From NCBI GenBank assembly GCA_036566925.1, contig DATCVI010000145.1, forward strand, positions 13,230 to 77,229: a stretch of DNA of 64,000 nucleotides. Reading direction: 5' to 3'. This stretch comes from Stenotrophomonas_A sp036566925. GTDB lineage: Bacteria; Pseudomonadota; Gammaproteobacteria; Xanthomonadales; Xanthomonadaceae. Position 1 is the stretch's first letter, and each line of letters opens with the position of its first letter. The notes below the pieces were generated by a model that worked only from the letters and a program-made list of their open reading frames with translations, ran no database searches and was not told the DNA's origin. Below, in pieces: positions 47,473-56,764 of the stretch. The position numbers and the translations under genes were made by a program.

Positions 47473-48423
47473 ATGGAAGTCCTGCTCGCCAATCCCCGTG
47501 GTTTCTGCGCTGGCGTCGACCGCGCGATCGAGATCGTCAAACGCGCGATCGAGACGCTGGGCGCGCCGATCTACGTGCGCCATGAAGTAGTGCACAACCG
47601 CTTCGTGGTCGACGACCTCAAGCAGCGCGGCGCGGTGTTCGTCGAAGAACTCGACGAGGTGCCGGACGGCGCCACCGTCATCTTCAGCGCGCACGGCGTG
47701 CCGCAGGCGGTGCGCCGCGAGGCCGAGCGCCGCAACCTGAAAGTGTTCGACGCCACCTGCCCGCTGGTGACCAAGGTCCACCTCGAAGTCGCCCGCCACT
47801 GCCGCGCCGGCCGCGACGTGGTGCTGATCGGTCACGCTGGCCATCCCGAGGTCGAGGGCACGATGGGGCAGTGGAGCCGCGAGGCGGGCCCGGGCCATAT
47901 CTATCTGGTCGAAGACATCGAGGACGTCGCCACGCTCGACGTTTCACAGCCGCAGAACCTGGCCTATACGACCCAGACCACGCTCTCGGTGGACGACACC
48001 CGCGGCATCATCGAAGCCCTGCGCGCGCGCTACCCGGCCATGCAGGGGCCGAAGAACGACGACATCTGCTACGCCACCCAGAACCGCCAGGACGCGGTGC
48101 GTGACCTGGCGCGCGAATGCGACTTGGTGCTGGTGGTCGGTTCGCCGAACAGTTCCAACTCCAACCGCCTCAGCGAACTGGCGCGGCGTGACGGCGTGGA
48201 GTCCTACTTGATCGACGATGCCGGCGAGATCGAGCCGGCATGGGTCGCCGGCAAGCGGCGGATCGGCCTGACCGCGGGCGCTTCGGCGCCGCAGGTGCTG
48301 GTCGACGGGGTGATCGCGCGCTTGCGCGAGCTGGGTGCCGACAGCGTTGCCGAACTGGCCGGCGAGCCAGAGTCGATGGTGTTTGCGCTGCCGAAGGAAC
48401 TGCGCCTGCGCCTGGTCAGCTGA
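47473..48423 (+). CDS. ispH: 4-hydroxy-3-methylbut-2-enyl diphosphate reductase
   Basis: A 316-residue iron-sulphur enzyme, last step of the MEP isoprenoid pathway. The three cluster cysteines are in PRGFCAGVDRAI, DATCPLVTKVH and DDICYATQNRQ; GSPNSSNSNRL and the substrate-binding HEVVHN segment are intact. Last gene of the ribF-ileS-lspA-ispH series, with 51 bases between it and lspA. Confidence 0.97.
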   Translation: MEVLLANPRGFCAGVDRAIEIVKRAIETLGAPIYVRHEVVHNRFVVDDLKQRGAVFVEELDEVPDGATVIFSAHGVPQAVRREAERRNLKVFDATCPLVTKVHLEVARHCRAGRDVVLIGHAGHPEVEGTMGQWSREAGPGHIYLVEDIEDVATLDVSQPQNLAYTTQTTLSVDDTRGIIEALRARYPAMQGPKNDDICYATQNRQDAVRDLARECDLVLVVGSPNSSNSNRLSELARRDGVESYLIDDAGEIEPAWVAGKRRIGLTAGASAPQVLVDGVIARLRELGADSVAELAGEPESMVFALPKELRLRLVS

Positions 48424-48434
48424 GACGCGCGGGC

Positions 48435-48689
48435 TCAGGGCTCGCGGCGTGGCCGACCGAACGTGTTGGCCGAGCGCGGCCGCTGTGGACGGGTGAGTTC
48501 GCGGAACTCGGCGATGCTCAGGGCGTCGTAGCGACGCTCCGGATGACGCTGCACCAGCAACTCGACCCGCTGCGCCGCGATCTGCACGCAGCACGGGCCG
48601 ATCCGGCCCACCAGGTGTTCGTTCCCTTCGATCCGCAGATCATGCAGCGCAGAGCAGAAATTACGGCATAGCTCGCAGGTGTGCTTCAT
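48435..48689 (-). CDS. Small cysteine-containing hypothetical protein
   Basis: 84 residues from the ATG at 48689; an ATG four codons earlier (48701) is equally possible and neither has a clear ribosome site. The N-terminus MKHTCELCRNFCSALHD and GPCCVQI supply five cysteines, suggesting a metal site. The C-terminus is Arg/Pro-rich. A convincing promoter and operator-like palindromes precede it. It is convergent with ispH. Family not recognised. Confidence 0.58.
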   Translation of the reverse strand: MKHTCELCRNFCSALHDLRIEGNEHLVGRIGPCCVQIAAQRVELLVQRHPERRYDALSIAEFRELTRPQRPRSANTFGRPRREP

Positions 48690-48701
48690 GCGCCCGCACA
48701 T

Positions 48702-48748
48702 ATGTCAGTTCTGACTGAAATATTAATCAGCGGTTACTGACATGTCCA
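48702..48748 (-). promoter_or_regulatory. Promoter with nested palindromes upstream of the small Cys protein
   Basis: Minus-strand TGGACA (48743-48748), 17-base spacer, TAATAT (48720-48725). GTCAG-TT-CTGAC (48704-48715) sits at the expected transcription start. An outer pair, ATGTCAGT (48702-48709) and ACTGACAT (48736-48743), brackets the -10 box. This suggests a dimeric repressor site; the nearby XRE protein is a candidate ligand. Confidence 0.5.
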
Positions 48749-48774
48749 CCGGTGCGCCACCGCGGCCGGCGACC

Positions 48775-49053
48775 TCAGACCAGGGACAACAGCGGGCGCA
48801 GCTTGGCGCCGAGGTCTTCGTAGGAAAACAGCCAGCAATAGGAAATCGCGGACACCAGCAAGGCGATCTCGCCGAGTTGCGGGTGTTCGCCGAGGTAGGA
48901 CTCGCGCTCGCCAAGGTCGACATGGCGCGCCACTTTCATGTGTTCGAGCAAGCCCACCGCCGTGGCCCAGCTGATCTCCATGCCATGGCTGAAGCCGTGA
49001 GCGCGGGCGAAGTCGCCCAGGACGTTGGCGGAAGGCGGAACACGGCTGGCCAT
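48775..49053 (-). CDS. Hypothetical protein, divergent from an XRE regulator
   Basis: 92 residues from the ATG at 49053; the frame continues to 49116 but the upstream part is unlike coding sequence. Largely helical, with FARAHGFSHGMEISWATAVG and a hydrophobic helix IALLVSAISYCWLFSYED. I do not recognise it. It is transcribed away from the HTH gene at 49186, an arrangement common for a regulator and its target. Confidence 0.55.
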   Translation of the reverse strand: MASRVPPSANVLGDFARAHGFSHGMEISWATAVGLLEHMKVARHVDLGERESYLGEHPQLGEIALLVSAISYCWLFSYEDLGAKLRPLLSLV

Positions 49054-49185
49054 AGGCTTGCTGCAAGGGTATTGACGACGGCGAAGCATGGTGCACCACG
49101 CACAAGGGTGCAGCAAGGGCGGCCCGCGACAGCGTGATGCACGTCAATGCTATAGTCCAATTCAGGTGGCGTGCGCGGTGGATCG

Positions 49186-49584
49186 ATGTCCGAAAACGGC
49201 TCTAGCAAGGTCGCCGACTACATCGCGGCGGCCATCGAAAGAAGCAGCAAGACCCAGCTTGAGATCTCCGCGGAGGCGGGTTTTCCCCGCTCCAGCGTGT
49301 TGTCGATGATCAAGCAGGGCCAGACCAAGATGCCGCTGGCGCGAATCCCGCAGATGGCGCGGGCGCTGGACGTTGACGCAGTCGAGTTCTTCCGCCTGGC
49401 GATGAGCGAATACATGCCGGAGCTGCAGCGGATCGCCGATGAAATGTACGCCCGCGAGCAACTCAGTTCGGCCGAGGCCGAGCTGTTGCAGCAGGTACGC
49501 GCGGCGGCGGGGCAGCAGCCGCTGCAGTTGACCCCGAAGGTGCGCCAGGCCTTGGCGCGGTTTCTGGACGAGATTCGCGGCTGA
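49186..49584 (+). CDS. XRE-type helix-turn-helix regulator
   Basis: 132 residues from the ATG at 49186 (GGTGGA five bases upstream). The N-terminal HTH spans about 8-65: SKTQLEISAEAGFPRSSVLS is the helix-turn-helix and QMARALDVDAVEFFRLAM the following helices. The C-terminal helical region (about 75-132) may mediate dimerisation. Possible targets are its own divergent region and the palindromes at 48702-48743. Confidence 0.78.
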   Translation: MSENGSSKVADYIAAAIERSSKTQLEISAEAGFPRSSVLSMIKQGQTKMPLARIPQMARALDVDAVEFFRLAMSEYMPELQRIADEMYAREQLSSAEAELLQQVRAAAGQQPLQLTPKVRQALARFLDEIRG

Positions 49585-49686
49585 AGCGGTGCGGGTTGCC
49601 AGCTGCGTGAATCGTTCTGCTTGGCCTTCGGCCGCAGGCGCCGATTTTCGCGCCGCCTATACGCACGCGCCGCCAGCCTACCGGCC

Positions 49687-49887
49687 ATGGCAAACCGACA
49701 TACCCTCGATCACCTCCTCGACGCCGTCGCGGCGCGAGTGCCCCGCGATAACGGCCCCGCCCGCCGCGCCTTCGACCAGCAACGCCTGGAGCAAGAGCTG
49801 GAGGAAATCGTGCAGCTGGCCGAACGCATGGATGCGGCGCATTTCCGCGATCGGATCGATTGCATCCTGGCCACGAAGAAACACTGA
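49687..49887 (+). CDS. Short hypothetical protein
   Basis: 66 residues, MANRHTLDHLLDAVAARVPR at the start, then two charged helices (LEQELEEIVQLAERMDAAHF). Coding-like codon use and a conserved-looking acidic helix argue for a real gene, but no ribosome site is obvious. No family recognised. The 102 bases before it are non-coding. Confidence 0.5.
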   Translation: MANRHTLDHLLDAVAARVPRDNGPARRAFDQQRLEQELEEIVQLAERMDAAHFRDRIDCILATKKH

Positions 49888-49921
49888 CTCAGGCTACGCC
49901 GAGCCTCTCGCGCACGCTTCG

Positions 49922-50638
49922 CTACTCGTCATCCTCGATATCCAGCTCCTGCGTCTCGACGTCGCTGGGCGCGTCCGGCTCGGCCGGCTCCAGCAACGTG
50001 AAGTCATCGCGGTGCGGATCGCGGATGGCGCGGGAGACCGGATAGCTTTCCAGATTGACGCGGTTGGCGTGTCGCTCCAATGCGCCCGGGCTGGTGAGTG
50101 TTCCTGCGAGCCATTCCAGCGCGCTGGCCGGCTCCAGGAAGACGGGCCCGTCAGCAGTGAGCGGGGCAGGGATGGACGGATTGGGGCTGGTGAGCAGGCT
50201 GAAGCTATCCAGCACCAAGCCCTCCTGCTCCCAATGCTCCCAAAGTCCCGCCGCCAACAGGGCCAGACCATCGCGGCGTTGCACGAAGCGAGGCCAGGGC
50301 GGCCTTCGCTGGCGATCCCATTTGTAGTAGCCGCTCATCGGCACCACGCAATGGCGTTGTTTCCAGGCCTTTGCGTAGATCCGGCTGCCGGGGGCCTTGG
50401 CCAGCCGCGCAGTGACGGTGGTATAGGGCGTCGCCGGCTCCTTTGACCAGCGCGGGACCAGCCCCCACTGCATATCGGTAACCACGATCTGGTCGTCGAT
50501 GCGGGCGATGACGGTGGCCGGCTTGCCCTTGCCGACGTTGTAGCGATCGGGCGCGGCGGCTACCGCCAGGCTTACATCCGCCGGCAGGCCGGGCGGCAAT
50601 GACTCGGCGTCGGCGATGGCCTGTGCAAACCTGCGCAT
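49922..50638 (-). CDS. SRAP (YedK/HMCES)-like protein lacking the catalytic residues
   Basis: A 238-residue protein with the SRAP fold: MQWGLVPRW (57-64), RHCVVPMSGYYKW (95-107) and a late SLLTSPNPS strand. SRAP proteins trap abasic sites in single-stranded DNA through Cys2, exposed after Met removal (MCGRF). Here the start reads MRRFAQ, with no cysteine. The active-site Asn of the NARxE motif is Thr76, the Glu of GFYEW is Lys106, and the His-x-RMP segment reads PLTADGP. The protein is therefore probably not a crosslinking enzyme and may only bind DNA or another partner. The frame is open upstream without any better start. Confidence 0.82.
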   Translation of the reverse strand: MRRFAQAIADAESLPPGLPADVSLAVAAAPDRYNVGKGKPATVIARIDDQIVVTDMQWGLVPRWSKEPATPYTTVTARLAKAPGSRIYAKAWKQRHCVVPMSGYYKWDRQRRPPWPRFVQRRDGLALLAAGLWEHWEQEGLVLDSFSLLTSPNPSIPAPLTADGPVFLEPASALEWLAGTLTSPGALERHANRVNLESYPVSRAIRDPHRDDFTLLEPAEPDAPSDVETQELDIEDDE

Positions 50639-50830
50639 GGTCGCAGGGTAGCGGTGGCTTCGTGAGCTGCCCGTTTGCCGCGCCGACGCCGTTCGGACCA
50701 GTATGTTTTCTGAGTCCAGCCCAGTAATTGCACCGGCGCGGCCAGGCGCCGCAACTGCTGCAATGGCGCCTGCACCTGCCGTCGAACACGCCAGGATGCA
50801 GCCGCCTTTCCTGTCCACCTGGAGATCGCC

Positions 50831-51445
50831 ATGCGCGTCCTGCCCCTGTCCACGCCCGTCCTCGTCCTCGCCATTGCCCTGGCGACCAGCGGCTGCCAAA
50901 GCACGCCCACCGCCGATGCGGCACCGGCGCCGGCAGCACCCTCTGGCCCGTTCACAGCGGCGTCTTCGCGGGTGAACCTGCAGGGCCAGATCACCGCTCT
51001 GGACAAGGCCACCCGCGCGGTCACGGTAACTGGCACCGATGGCGCGAGCGTCGAATTCGTGGCGGGGCCCGCCGTGCGCAACTTCAATCAACTGAAGGTC
51101 GGCGACACGGTGAGCCTGGATTACGAAGCGGCCGTGGCGCTGGAGCTGCAACCAGCGGGCAGTGCGCAAGTCGGGGTGTCCACGGCGCAAGGCGGCACGG
51201 TCGCGCCGCTGGGCGGCCGTCCTGGCGGCACGATTGCCAAGACGATCAGTCTGGTCACCGAAGTCGTGGCGGTGGATCCTGTCGCCAACACCATCGCGCT
51301 CAAGGGCCCGCGCGGCAACACGCAGATCATCGCGGTCCAGCGCGAAGACCTGCGGGCAAAATTGCCCAACGTGAAGCGCGGCGACCTGCTGCGGATTTCC
51401 TATACCGAGGCCGTCGCGGTGGACATCCGCGCCATGGGGCCTTGA
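50831..51445 (+). CDS. Putative lipoprotein
   Basis: A 204-residue protein with lipobox ATSGC and an Ala/Pro-rich linker. Two similar beta-rich halves follow, each carrying a motif like GQITALDKATRAVTVTG and EVVAVDPVANTIALKGP, so the mature part is probably an OB-like or SH3-like tandem. Convergent with the hybrid kinase gene. Function unknown. Confidence 0.8.
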   Translation: MRVLPLSTPVLVLAIALATSGCQSTPTADAAPAPAAPSGPFTAASSRVNLQGQITALDKATRAVTVTGTDGASVEFVAGPAVRNFNQLKVGDTVSLDYEAAVALELQPAGSAQVGVSTAQGGTVAPLGGRPGGTIAKTISLVTEVVAVDPVANTIALKGPRGNTQIIAVQREDLRAKLPNVKRGDLLRISYTEAVAVDIRAMGP

Positions 51446-51465
51446 TGCCTCCCAGCACCGGCCAA

Positions 51466-53913
51466 TCACGTTGATGCGCGCGCCTGTGCGGCCGTGGCGT
51501 CGAGTCCAGCGGAGTCGAGCGTCTTGCGAATCGCGGCGGACAAGTCGGCCCGGGTAAACGGCTTGGGCAGGATGGTCGTGCCGCGCGCGACGCTGCTCTG
51601 CGCGGCCATGTCGCGGGGGTAGCCGGAGGTCAACAACACGCGCAGATCAGGTTTGCGCAACTTGGCCTGCTGGGCAAGCTCCCAGCCGCTCATGCCGGGC
51701 ATCACGATATCCGATAGCAGCATGTCCACGCGGCTGTCGGGGCGTTCGAGCAGGCGCAGTGCCGAGGCGCCGTCGTGCGCCTCCAGAACGCGATAGCCGA
51801 GCTGGCGCAACGCCTCTACGGTGTAGGCGCGGACGTCGTCATTGTCTTCGGCGACCAGCAAGGTCTCCTTAGGCACATAGGCGTCTTCCAGCAGCGCGGG
51901 CTCGCTCTCGGCCGACGGCGGCAACGACAGGAAGGAGCGCGGGAAGAGCAGGGTCACCACCGTGCCTGCTCCGGGACTGGACTCGATCAACACGTGGCCG
52001 CCTGATTGCTTGACGAAGCCATAGACCATCGAGAGGCCAAGGCCAGTGCCGCGCCCCACCTCCTTGGTGGTAAAGAACGGTTCGAACACCCGTGCCATGG
52101 TCTCCGGCGTCATGCCGTGACCGCTATCGCGAATGCTCAGGCGAACATATTCGCCCGGCTGGACGCCCGGATTCTGCGCCTCGAAGTCGCTGTCGAGGTG
52201 GACGTTCGCGGCCACCACCGACAAGGTGCCGCCTTGCTGCATCGCATCGCGCGCATTGACGGCCAGGTTGAGGATGGAGCTCTCCAGCTGTGCCGGATCC
52301 AGCTCCACGCACCAGGTGTCGGAAGCAACGTCCACTTCCAGTCGTACCAGCTCGCCGAGGGCGCGCTGGAGCATGTCCTGCATGCCATGCATATGCGTGC
52401 CGATATCGACTGCCTTGCTCTGCAGCGGCTGCTGCCGCGAGAACGCGAGCAGTCGCTGGGTCAGCGCGGAAGCACGCGAGACGCCGCGCATCGCGTTATC
52501 CAACGCCCGCGAGGGTCGCAGCACCACTTCGCCGAGCGGATCGATCATCAGCCGCGCATGTTCGATGTTGCCGGCGATAACCGTCATGATGTTGTTGAAA
52601 TCGTGCGCGATCCCGCCGGTCAACTGGCCGACCGCCTCGATTTTCTGGCTTTGCCTCAGCGCAGCCTCAGCCTGACGCCGGGCCGTAGTTTCGAACGCCT
52701 CGGAGACCACCGCCGTGACGCTGCCATCGGGGTCGTGCAGGGGCCGGAACGAAAAGTCGAAACTGCGCGTGCCAGTGGGCAAGTGCAGTTCGAGTTCATG
52801 CCGTGATTCGCGTCCTTCCGCTGCGGCAGCCACCGCTGCGCTCACCAGCTCGGGGGCGCCCGGCGTCGAAGCGAACCAGACCGAGCTATGAAACGGCTGG
52901 CCAATGACTTCGGAAGCTGTCGCCAGGATCGCCGCCAGTGAGGCGATGTTGGCCTCGATGAGGTCCCCGGCCTTGGTCAGCAGGTTCTGCTGATGAAAGC
53001 TGGACTGGAAGACAGCCTGCAGGCGGCTCTCGCTGCGCCGCAACTCGGCGGTGCGCTGCATGACCTGGTGCTCGAGCGTCTCGTTGATCTGTCGCAGCGC
53101 CAGTTCCGCCTGCTTCAGGTCGCTGATGTCCCGTGCGAGCGTGTAATAGCCGGTGATGTTGCCCTCGCTGTCGAATTCCGGCACTCCGTCCACATGTGAG
53201 TGGCGAACGGATCCGTCCGGGCGCGGCACCTGGCTTTCGAACTTGACCTTGTCGCCCGACAGAATCTGTTCCAGGAAGGGGAGTGCTCGCTGGAAGGCGG
53301 GCTCTCCTGCGACATCCCGGATGTGCAGCCCGACCATGGCCTCCGGCGCCAGCCCATACCAATCTACGCTGGTCCGGTTGACGAAGCGGAATCGATGGTC
53401 CGGGCTCAGATGGGTGATCAGCGCCGGCAGCGAATCGGTGATCAGCTGAAGCTGGTTGCGGCTCTGCTGCAGCTCGGCCTCCGCCTGCTCAAGCCGGGCG
53501 CGCTCGTCGCGTTCCCGCAACGCGCGCAACAGCGCCTCGGGCAATCGCTGCAGGCGCTGCTTGACGACATAGTCGCGCGCGCCGCGAGTCAGCGCCTGCA
53601 CCGCCAGTTCTTCGGTGAGCGTGCCGGAGACAAAGATGAAAGGAGTTTTGGGCGCGCGTTCGTGGGCCAGTCGCAGCGCTGAGTCGCCGTCAAACGCGGG
53701 TAGCACGTGGTCGGCCAGGATGACGTCGTAGGCGCCCCCTTCAATTGCCGCCAGGAAGTCTTCGCGCGTCCATACCCGGTCGGCGTCGAAAGCGAGGCGC
53801 GCGGAGCGTAGCTGGGCAGCAATAAGCTCTGCATCGAGGGCGCTGTCCTCGAGCATCAGGATTCGAATCGATCCGGTGTTGGGCGCCTTGGCCGTCGTCG
53901 CGAGCGGGATCAT
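51466..53913 (-). CDS. Hybrid histidine kinase with N- and C-terminal receiver domains
   Basis: An 815-residue soluble sensor kinase. Order: receiver 1 (about 17-130, phospho-acceptor D68 in ILADHVLP), PAS domain with PAC (about 150-275), second PAS-like region (about 310-425) and HisKA with the His of GGIAHDFNNIMT (about 450). A HATPase follows (NLAVNARDAMQQGG, RDSGHGMTPET, GTGLGLSMVYG), then receiver 2 (about 690-805, DMLLSDIVMPGMSG). No membrane segment is present. Its start is one base after the response-regulator stop, so it belongs to the bacteriophytochrome operon and may relay or modulate the light signal. Confidence 0.93.
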   Translation of the reverse strand: MIPLATTAKAPNTGSIRILMLEDSALDAELIAAQLRSARLAFDADRVWTREDFLAAIEGGAYDVILADHVLPAFDGDSALRLAHERAPKTPFIFVSGTLTEELAVQALTRGARDYVVKQRLQRLPEALLRALRERDERARLEQAEAELQQSRNQLQLITDSLPALITHLSPDHRFRFVNRTSVDWYGLAPEAMVGLHIRDVAGEPAFQRALPFLEQILSGDKVKFESQVPRPDGSVRHSHVDGVPEFDSEGNITGYYTLARDISDLKQAELALRQINETLEHQVMQRTAELRRSESRLQAVFQSSFHQQNLLTKAGDLIEANIASLAAILATASEVIGQPFHSSVWFASTPGAPELVSAAVAAAAEGRESRHELELHLPTGTRSFDFSFRPLHDPDGSVTAVVSEAFETTARRQAEAALRQSQKIEAVGQLTGGIAHDFNNIMTVIAGNIEHARLMIDPLGEVVLRPSRALDNAMRGVSRASALTQRLLAFSRQQPLQSKAVDIGTHMHGMQDMLQRALGELVRLEVDVASDTWCVELDPAQLESSILNLAVNARDAMQQGGTLSVVAANVHLDSDFEAQNPGVQPGEYVRLSIRDSGHGMTPETMARVFEPFFTTKEVGRGTGLGLSMVYGFVKQSGGHVLIESSPGAGTVVTLLFPRSFLSLPPSAESEPALLEDAYVPKETLLVAEDNDDVRAYTVEALRQLGYRVLEAHDGASALRLLERPDSRVDMLLSDIVMPGMSGWELAQQAKLRKPDLRVLLTSGYPRDMAAQSSVARGTTILPKPFTRADLSAAIRKTLDSAGLDATAAQARAST

Positions 53914-53914
53914 T

Positions 53915-54361
53915 TCACGCGCGACTGTGCGGAGGCGGCTGGTTGGTGATGCCCCAGAAGACGCCCAGGCCCTGGATGGCCTCGAAGAATTCCTTGAAAT
54001 CGACCGGCTTGACCACGAAGGCGTTCACGCCCAGCTCGTAGCTCTTCACCAGGTCGCTTTCTTCCTTGGAGGAGGTGAGCATCACGATCGGCGTGCTGCT
54101 CAGCGCGGGATCCTTGCGGACCTCGGCCAATACTTCCAGGCCGTTGAGTTTGGGCAGCTTCAGGTCGAGCAGCACGACTACTGGCGCGGCGTGGCGCGAG
54201 CCGGCATAGGCGCCTTCCGCGCGCAGATAATCGAGCGCCTCGGCACCGTCCCTGACGTGCGCGACCTCGTTGAGTAGTTGGCAACGGCTGAGCGCGGCCA
54301 GCGTCAGCTCGGCGTCCTTTGGGTTGTCTTCCACCAGAAGGATCGGGCGCAGGTCCCTCAT
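53915..54361 (-). CDS. Single-domain response regulator (Rcp1-like)
   Basis: A 148-residue receiver-only protein: ILLVEDNPKDAELTLAAL, phospho-acceptor D66 in VVLLDLKLPKLNG, and the switch residues in MLTSSKEESD and FVVKPVDFKEFFEA. The extra helix-loop and length match Rcp1-type partners of phytochromes. Start overlaps the bphP stop (ATGA). It has no output domain, so it probably acts by phosphotransfer, possibly to the adjacent hybrid kinase. Confidence 0.95.
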   Translation of the reverse strand: MRDLRPILLVEDNPKDAELTLAALSRCQLLNEVAHVRDGAEALDYLRAEGAYAGSRHAAPVVVLLDLKLPKLNGLEVLAEVRKDPALSSTPIVMLTSSKEESDLVKSYELGVNAFVVKPVDFKEFFEAIQGLGVFWGITNQPPPHSRA

Positions 54362-56595
54362 GTATCGGCTCCAGGCAATAGGGGGATCGAGAAATAGAAA
54401 GTTGCGCCCTCGCCGAGCTTGCCTTCGGCCCAGGCTCGCCCGCCGTGACGTTCAACGATACGACGAACGTTGGCCAGGCCGATGCCGGTGCCCTCGTACT
54501 CGTCTGAATGGTGGAGACGCTGGAACACACCGAACAGCTTGTCGACGTAGCGTGGATCGAAACCGCAACCGTTGTCGCGGACGCGGAAAATGTGTTCGTC
54601 CTCGCTGAGGCGATGTTCGATCTCTATCACCGGCGCGGGGGTGTCGCGGGTGAACTTGATGGCATTGGCCAGCAGGTTCTGCCAGACCAGCCGCAGCATC
54701 GTCGGATCGCCGATGACGCGCGGCAGGGGCGCGATCTGCCATTGGATCGAGCGTCCGGCGTACTCCATGTCGAGCTTGCCGCGCACATCTTCCACGAGCA
54801 GGCCCATGTCTACCGAAGTCAGGCCCAGGGTGGAGCGGCCCATTTGCGAAAAACTGAGGAGGTCGTCGACGAGCGTGCCGGCGGACTTTGCCGATTCGAC
54901 GATCGTCGCAAGGAAGCGCCTTTCGGTTTCGTCGAGGCGATCGCCCGCAGAGGTGCTGAGTAGTTCCGAGTAACCTACGATGTGCCGGAACGGGGCGCGC
55001 AGGTCGTGACTGACCGAATAGGAGAAGGCTTCCAGCTCCTTGTTGCTGCGCACGAGTTGCTCGTTCAGCTCGGCCATTTCCTCGGCGCGGCGCAATACGA
55101 TGTCGACGATCGCCCCGCGTAGTTCGAGTGCCGCGTCGCGGTCTACCTCATCCCACGGCAGCGATTGCTGACGCACCGTCTGCTTCCATGCCTCGAAGGA
55201 CGTACGCGGCGAGAGCGCCGTCGCCTGCAGCTTGCTGCGTGGATCGCCGCCCCAGCGAACCGTGCGGACAACTTCGGGACGGAACCACAGCACGAAACTG
55301 TCGTGCAGCTGCGAGATGGAGATTGCCAGAACTCCGCTAGCCTGCTCACAGAAGGACTCGGCTTCCGGCCATGCTGCGGAGAGCTGTTCGGTGCTGAAGA
55401 TTTCTTCGCCGGGATGCGTGACGGTGAGCCATTGGACCAGACTGAGAATCTGCGCCTGGCTCGGGCATTCGCCGAGCATGACGCAGTCGCCACGGTGCAC
55501 GATGGCCACGCCGCTGGCACGTGCCAACGCCAGCAGACTGTCCGAATCCCGACCCAAGGCAGCCATGAAGTCCTGGTCGCCCGCCATTCGCGCCAACAGG
55601 CGAACCTGGATCGCGCGGCGTTCTATGCGCTCTTCCACGGCGAGCGCACGTTCCTTGAGCGCGATTTGCAGCGCGAGGATCTGCCCGATGAACTCACACG
55701 CCGTGCGCACATGATAGGGAACCCGGCGAGGCTCACGGTTATGGCACGAGATCAGCCCCCACAACCGGCCTTCGCGGATGAGCGAGACCGACATCGAGGC
55801 GCCAGTGCCCATGTTGCGCATGTATTGCAGGTGCACCGGCGACACGCTCCGCAAGCCCGAAGCGCTGAGGTCGGTGGGCGCCAGATCGGCATGCGCCGCG
55901 GCACGCACCAGGGGTACCGGCACATAGTCGCAGTCCGCGATCAGGCGGACGCGATTACGCCGATACAGCTCGCGTGCCTGTGCCGGGATGTCCGATTCGG
56001 GAAAGCGCAGGTCGAGATAGGAAGGAAGCCTGTCGTTACGGCTTTCGGCGACGACCACGCCGTTCCAATTGGCATCGAATTGGTAGATCAGGGTGCGGTC
56101 GAACTTCGTCAGTGCCAGGATATGTTCGCTGGCGGTGGCGCAAAGGTCAGCAATGCACGCGGCCTTCTCGATCTGGCCCATGAACTGGCGGATGACCGGA
56201 TAGAGATCTTCGAGCGAGCCCGGCTCACCGGGCACCGGGGCCTCCAACTCAATTAGCACCTGGGATGCAGCGCGATGGGCCACCGCATGGTGCGCGCCCG
56301 CCGTGCCCAACGTCACCGAGCCCAGGAACGACGACGTATCGGGCGGGAGCTGCTCGATGGCGTCGCCCCAGCCGGCAAGCGCGCCGCCGAACACCTCGGC
56401 GAGCGGCCGACCCAGGGGGTCGCCGAATTGTTCAATCAGCGCGGTGTCGGCCACCGCCCTTTCCATCACCATCCCATGCGGCCAGTCGACGCTCAGCAGC
56501 AGGCCATAGGGTTGTATTGCGCCAGGGGCATGGATGGGTTCGCGCGCGCAGTCGGATAAACCGGGACTTGCAGTTGAAGTAAGGTCCGACGGCAT
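54358..56595 (-). CDS. bphP: Bacteriophytochrome histidine kinase
   Basis: A 745-residue red/far-red photoreceptor. The chromophore-binding Cys16 (SDCAREPIHAPGAIQPYG) begins the PAS domain (about 15-115). The GAF domain (about 135-300) has FPESDIPAQARELYRRN and the His of SPVHLQYMRNMG; the PHY domain (about 315-490) follows. The kinase has His in SVSHDLRAPFRHI, NLLANAIKF, RDNGCGFDPRYV and GTGIGLANVRRIV. Biliverdin from the neighbouring haem oxygenase is the expected chromophore. Confidence 0.96.
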   Translation of the reverse strand: MPSDLTSTASPGLSDCAREPIHAPGAIQPYGLLLSVDWPHGMVMERAVADTALIEQFGDPLGRPLAEVFGGALAGWGDAIEQLPPDTSSFLGSVTLGTAGAHHAVAHRAASQVLIELEAPVPGEPGSLEDLYPVIRQFMGQIEKAACIADLCATASEHILALTKFDRTLIYQFDANWNGVVVAESRNDRLPSYLDLRFPESDIPAQARELYRRNRVRLIADCDYVPVPLVRAAAHADLAPTDLSASGLRSVSPVHLQYMRNMGTGASMSVSLIREGRLWGLISCHNREPRRVPYHVRTACEFIGQILALQIALKERALAVEERIERRAIQVRLLARMAGDQDFMAALGRDSDSLLALARASGVAIVHRGDCVMLGECPSQAQILSLVQWLTVTHPGEEIFSTEQLSAAWPEAESFCEQASGVLAISISQLHDSFVLWFRPEVVRTVRWGGDPRSKLQATALSPRTSFEAWKQTVRQQSLPWDEVDRDAALELRGAIVDIVLRRAEEMAELNEQLVRSNKELEAFSYSVSHDLRAPFRHIVGYSELLSTSAGDRLDETERRFLATIVESAKSAGTLVDDLLSFSQMGRSTLGLTSVDMGLLVEDVRGKLDMEYAGRSIQWQIAPLPRVIGDPTMLRLVWQNLLANAIKFTRDTPAPVIEIEHRLSEDEHIFRVRDNGCGFDPRYVDKLFGVFQRLHHSDEYEGTGIGLANVRRIVERHGGRAWAEGKLGEGATFYFSIPLLPGADT

Positions 56596-56764
56596 TCAAG
56601 GCTCCTGATCCTGAGGGCACACTTTCCAGGTAAGCCCATCCAGGCGCCGTGATTGAGCGCGGGCGGCGGTGGGCCCGAGGAGCGGGCGGTGGCATGGCGA
56701 TAGTTTGCCGCAACCCTTTGCCGAATCCCACTTGGCGCTCTGGTCCCAGCGAGGTGCGTGAAGA

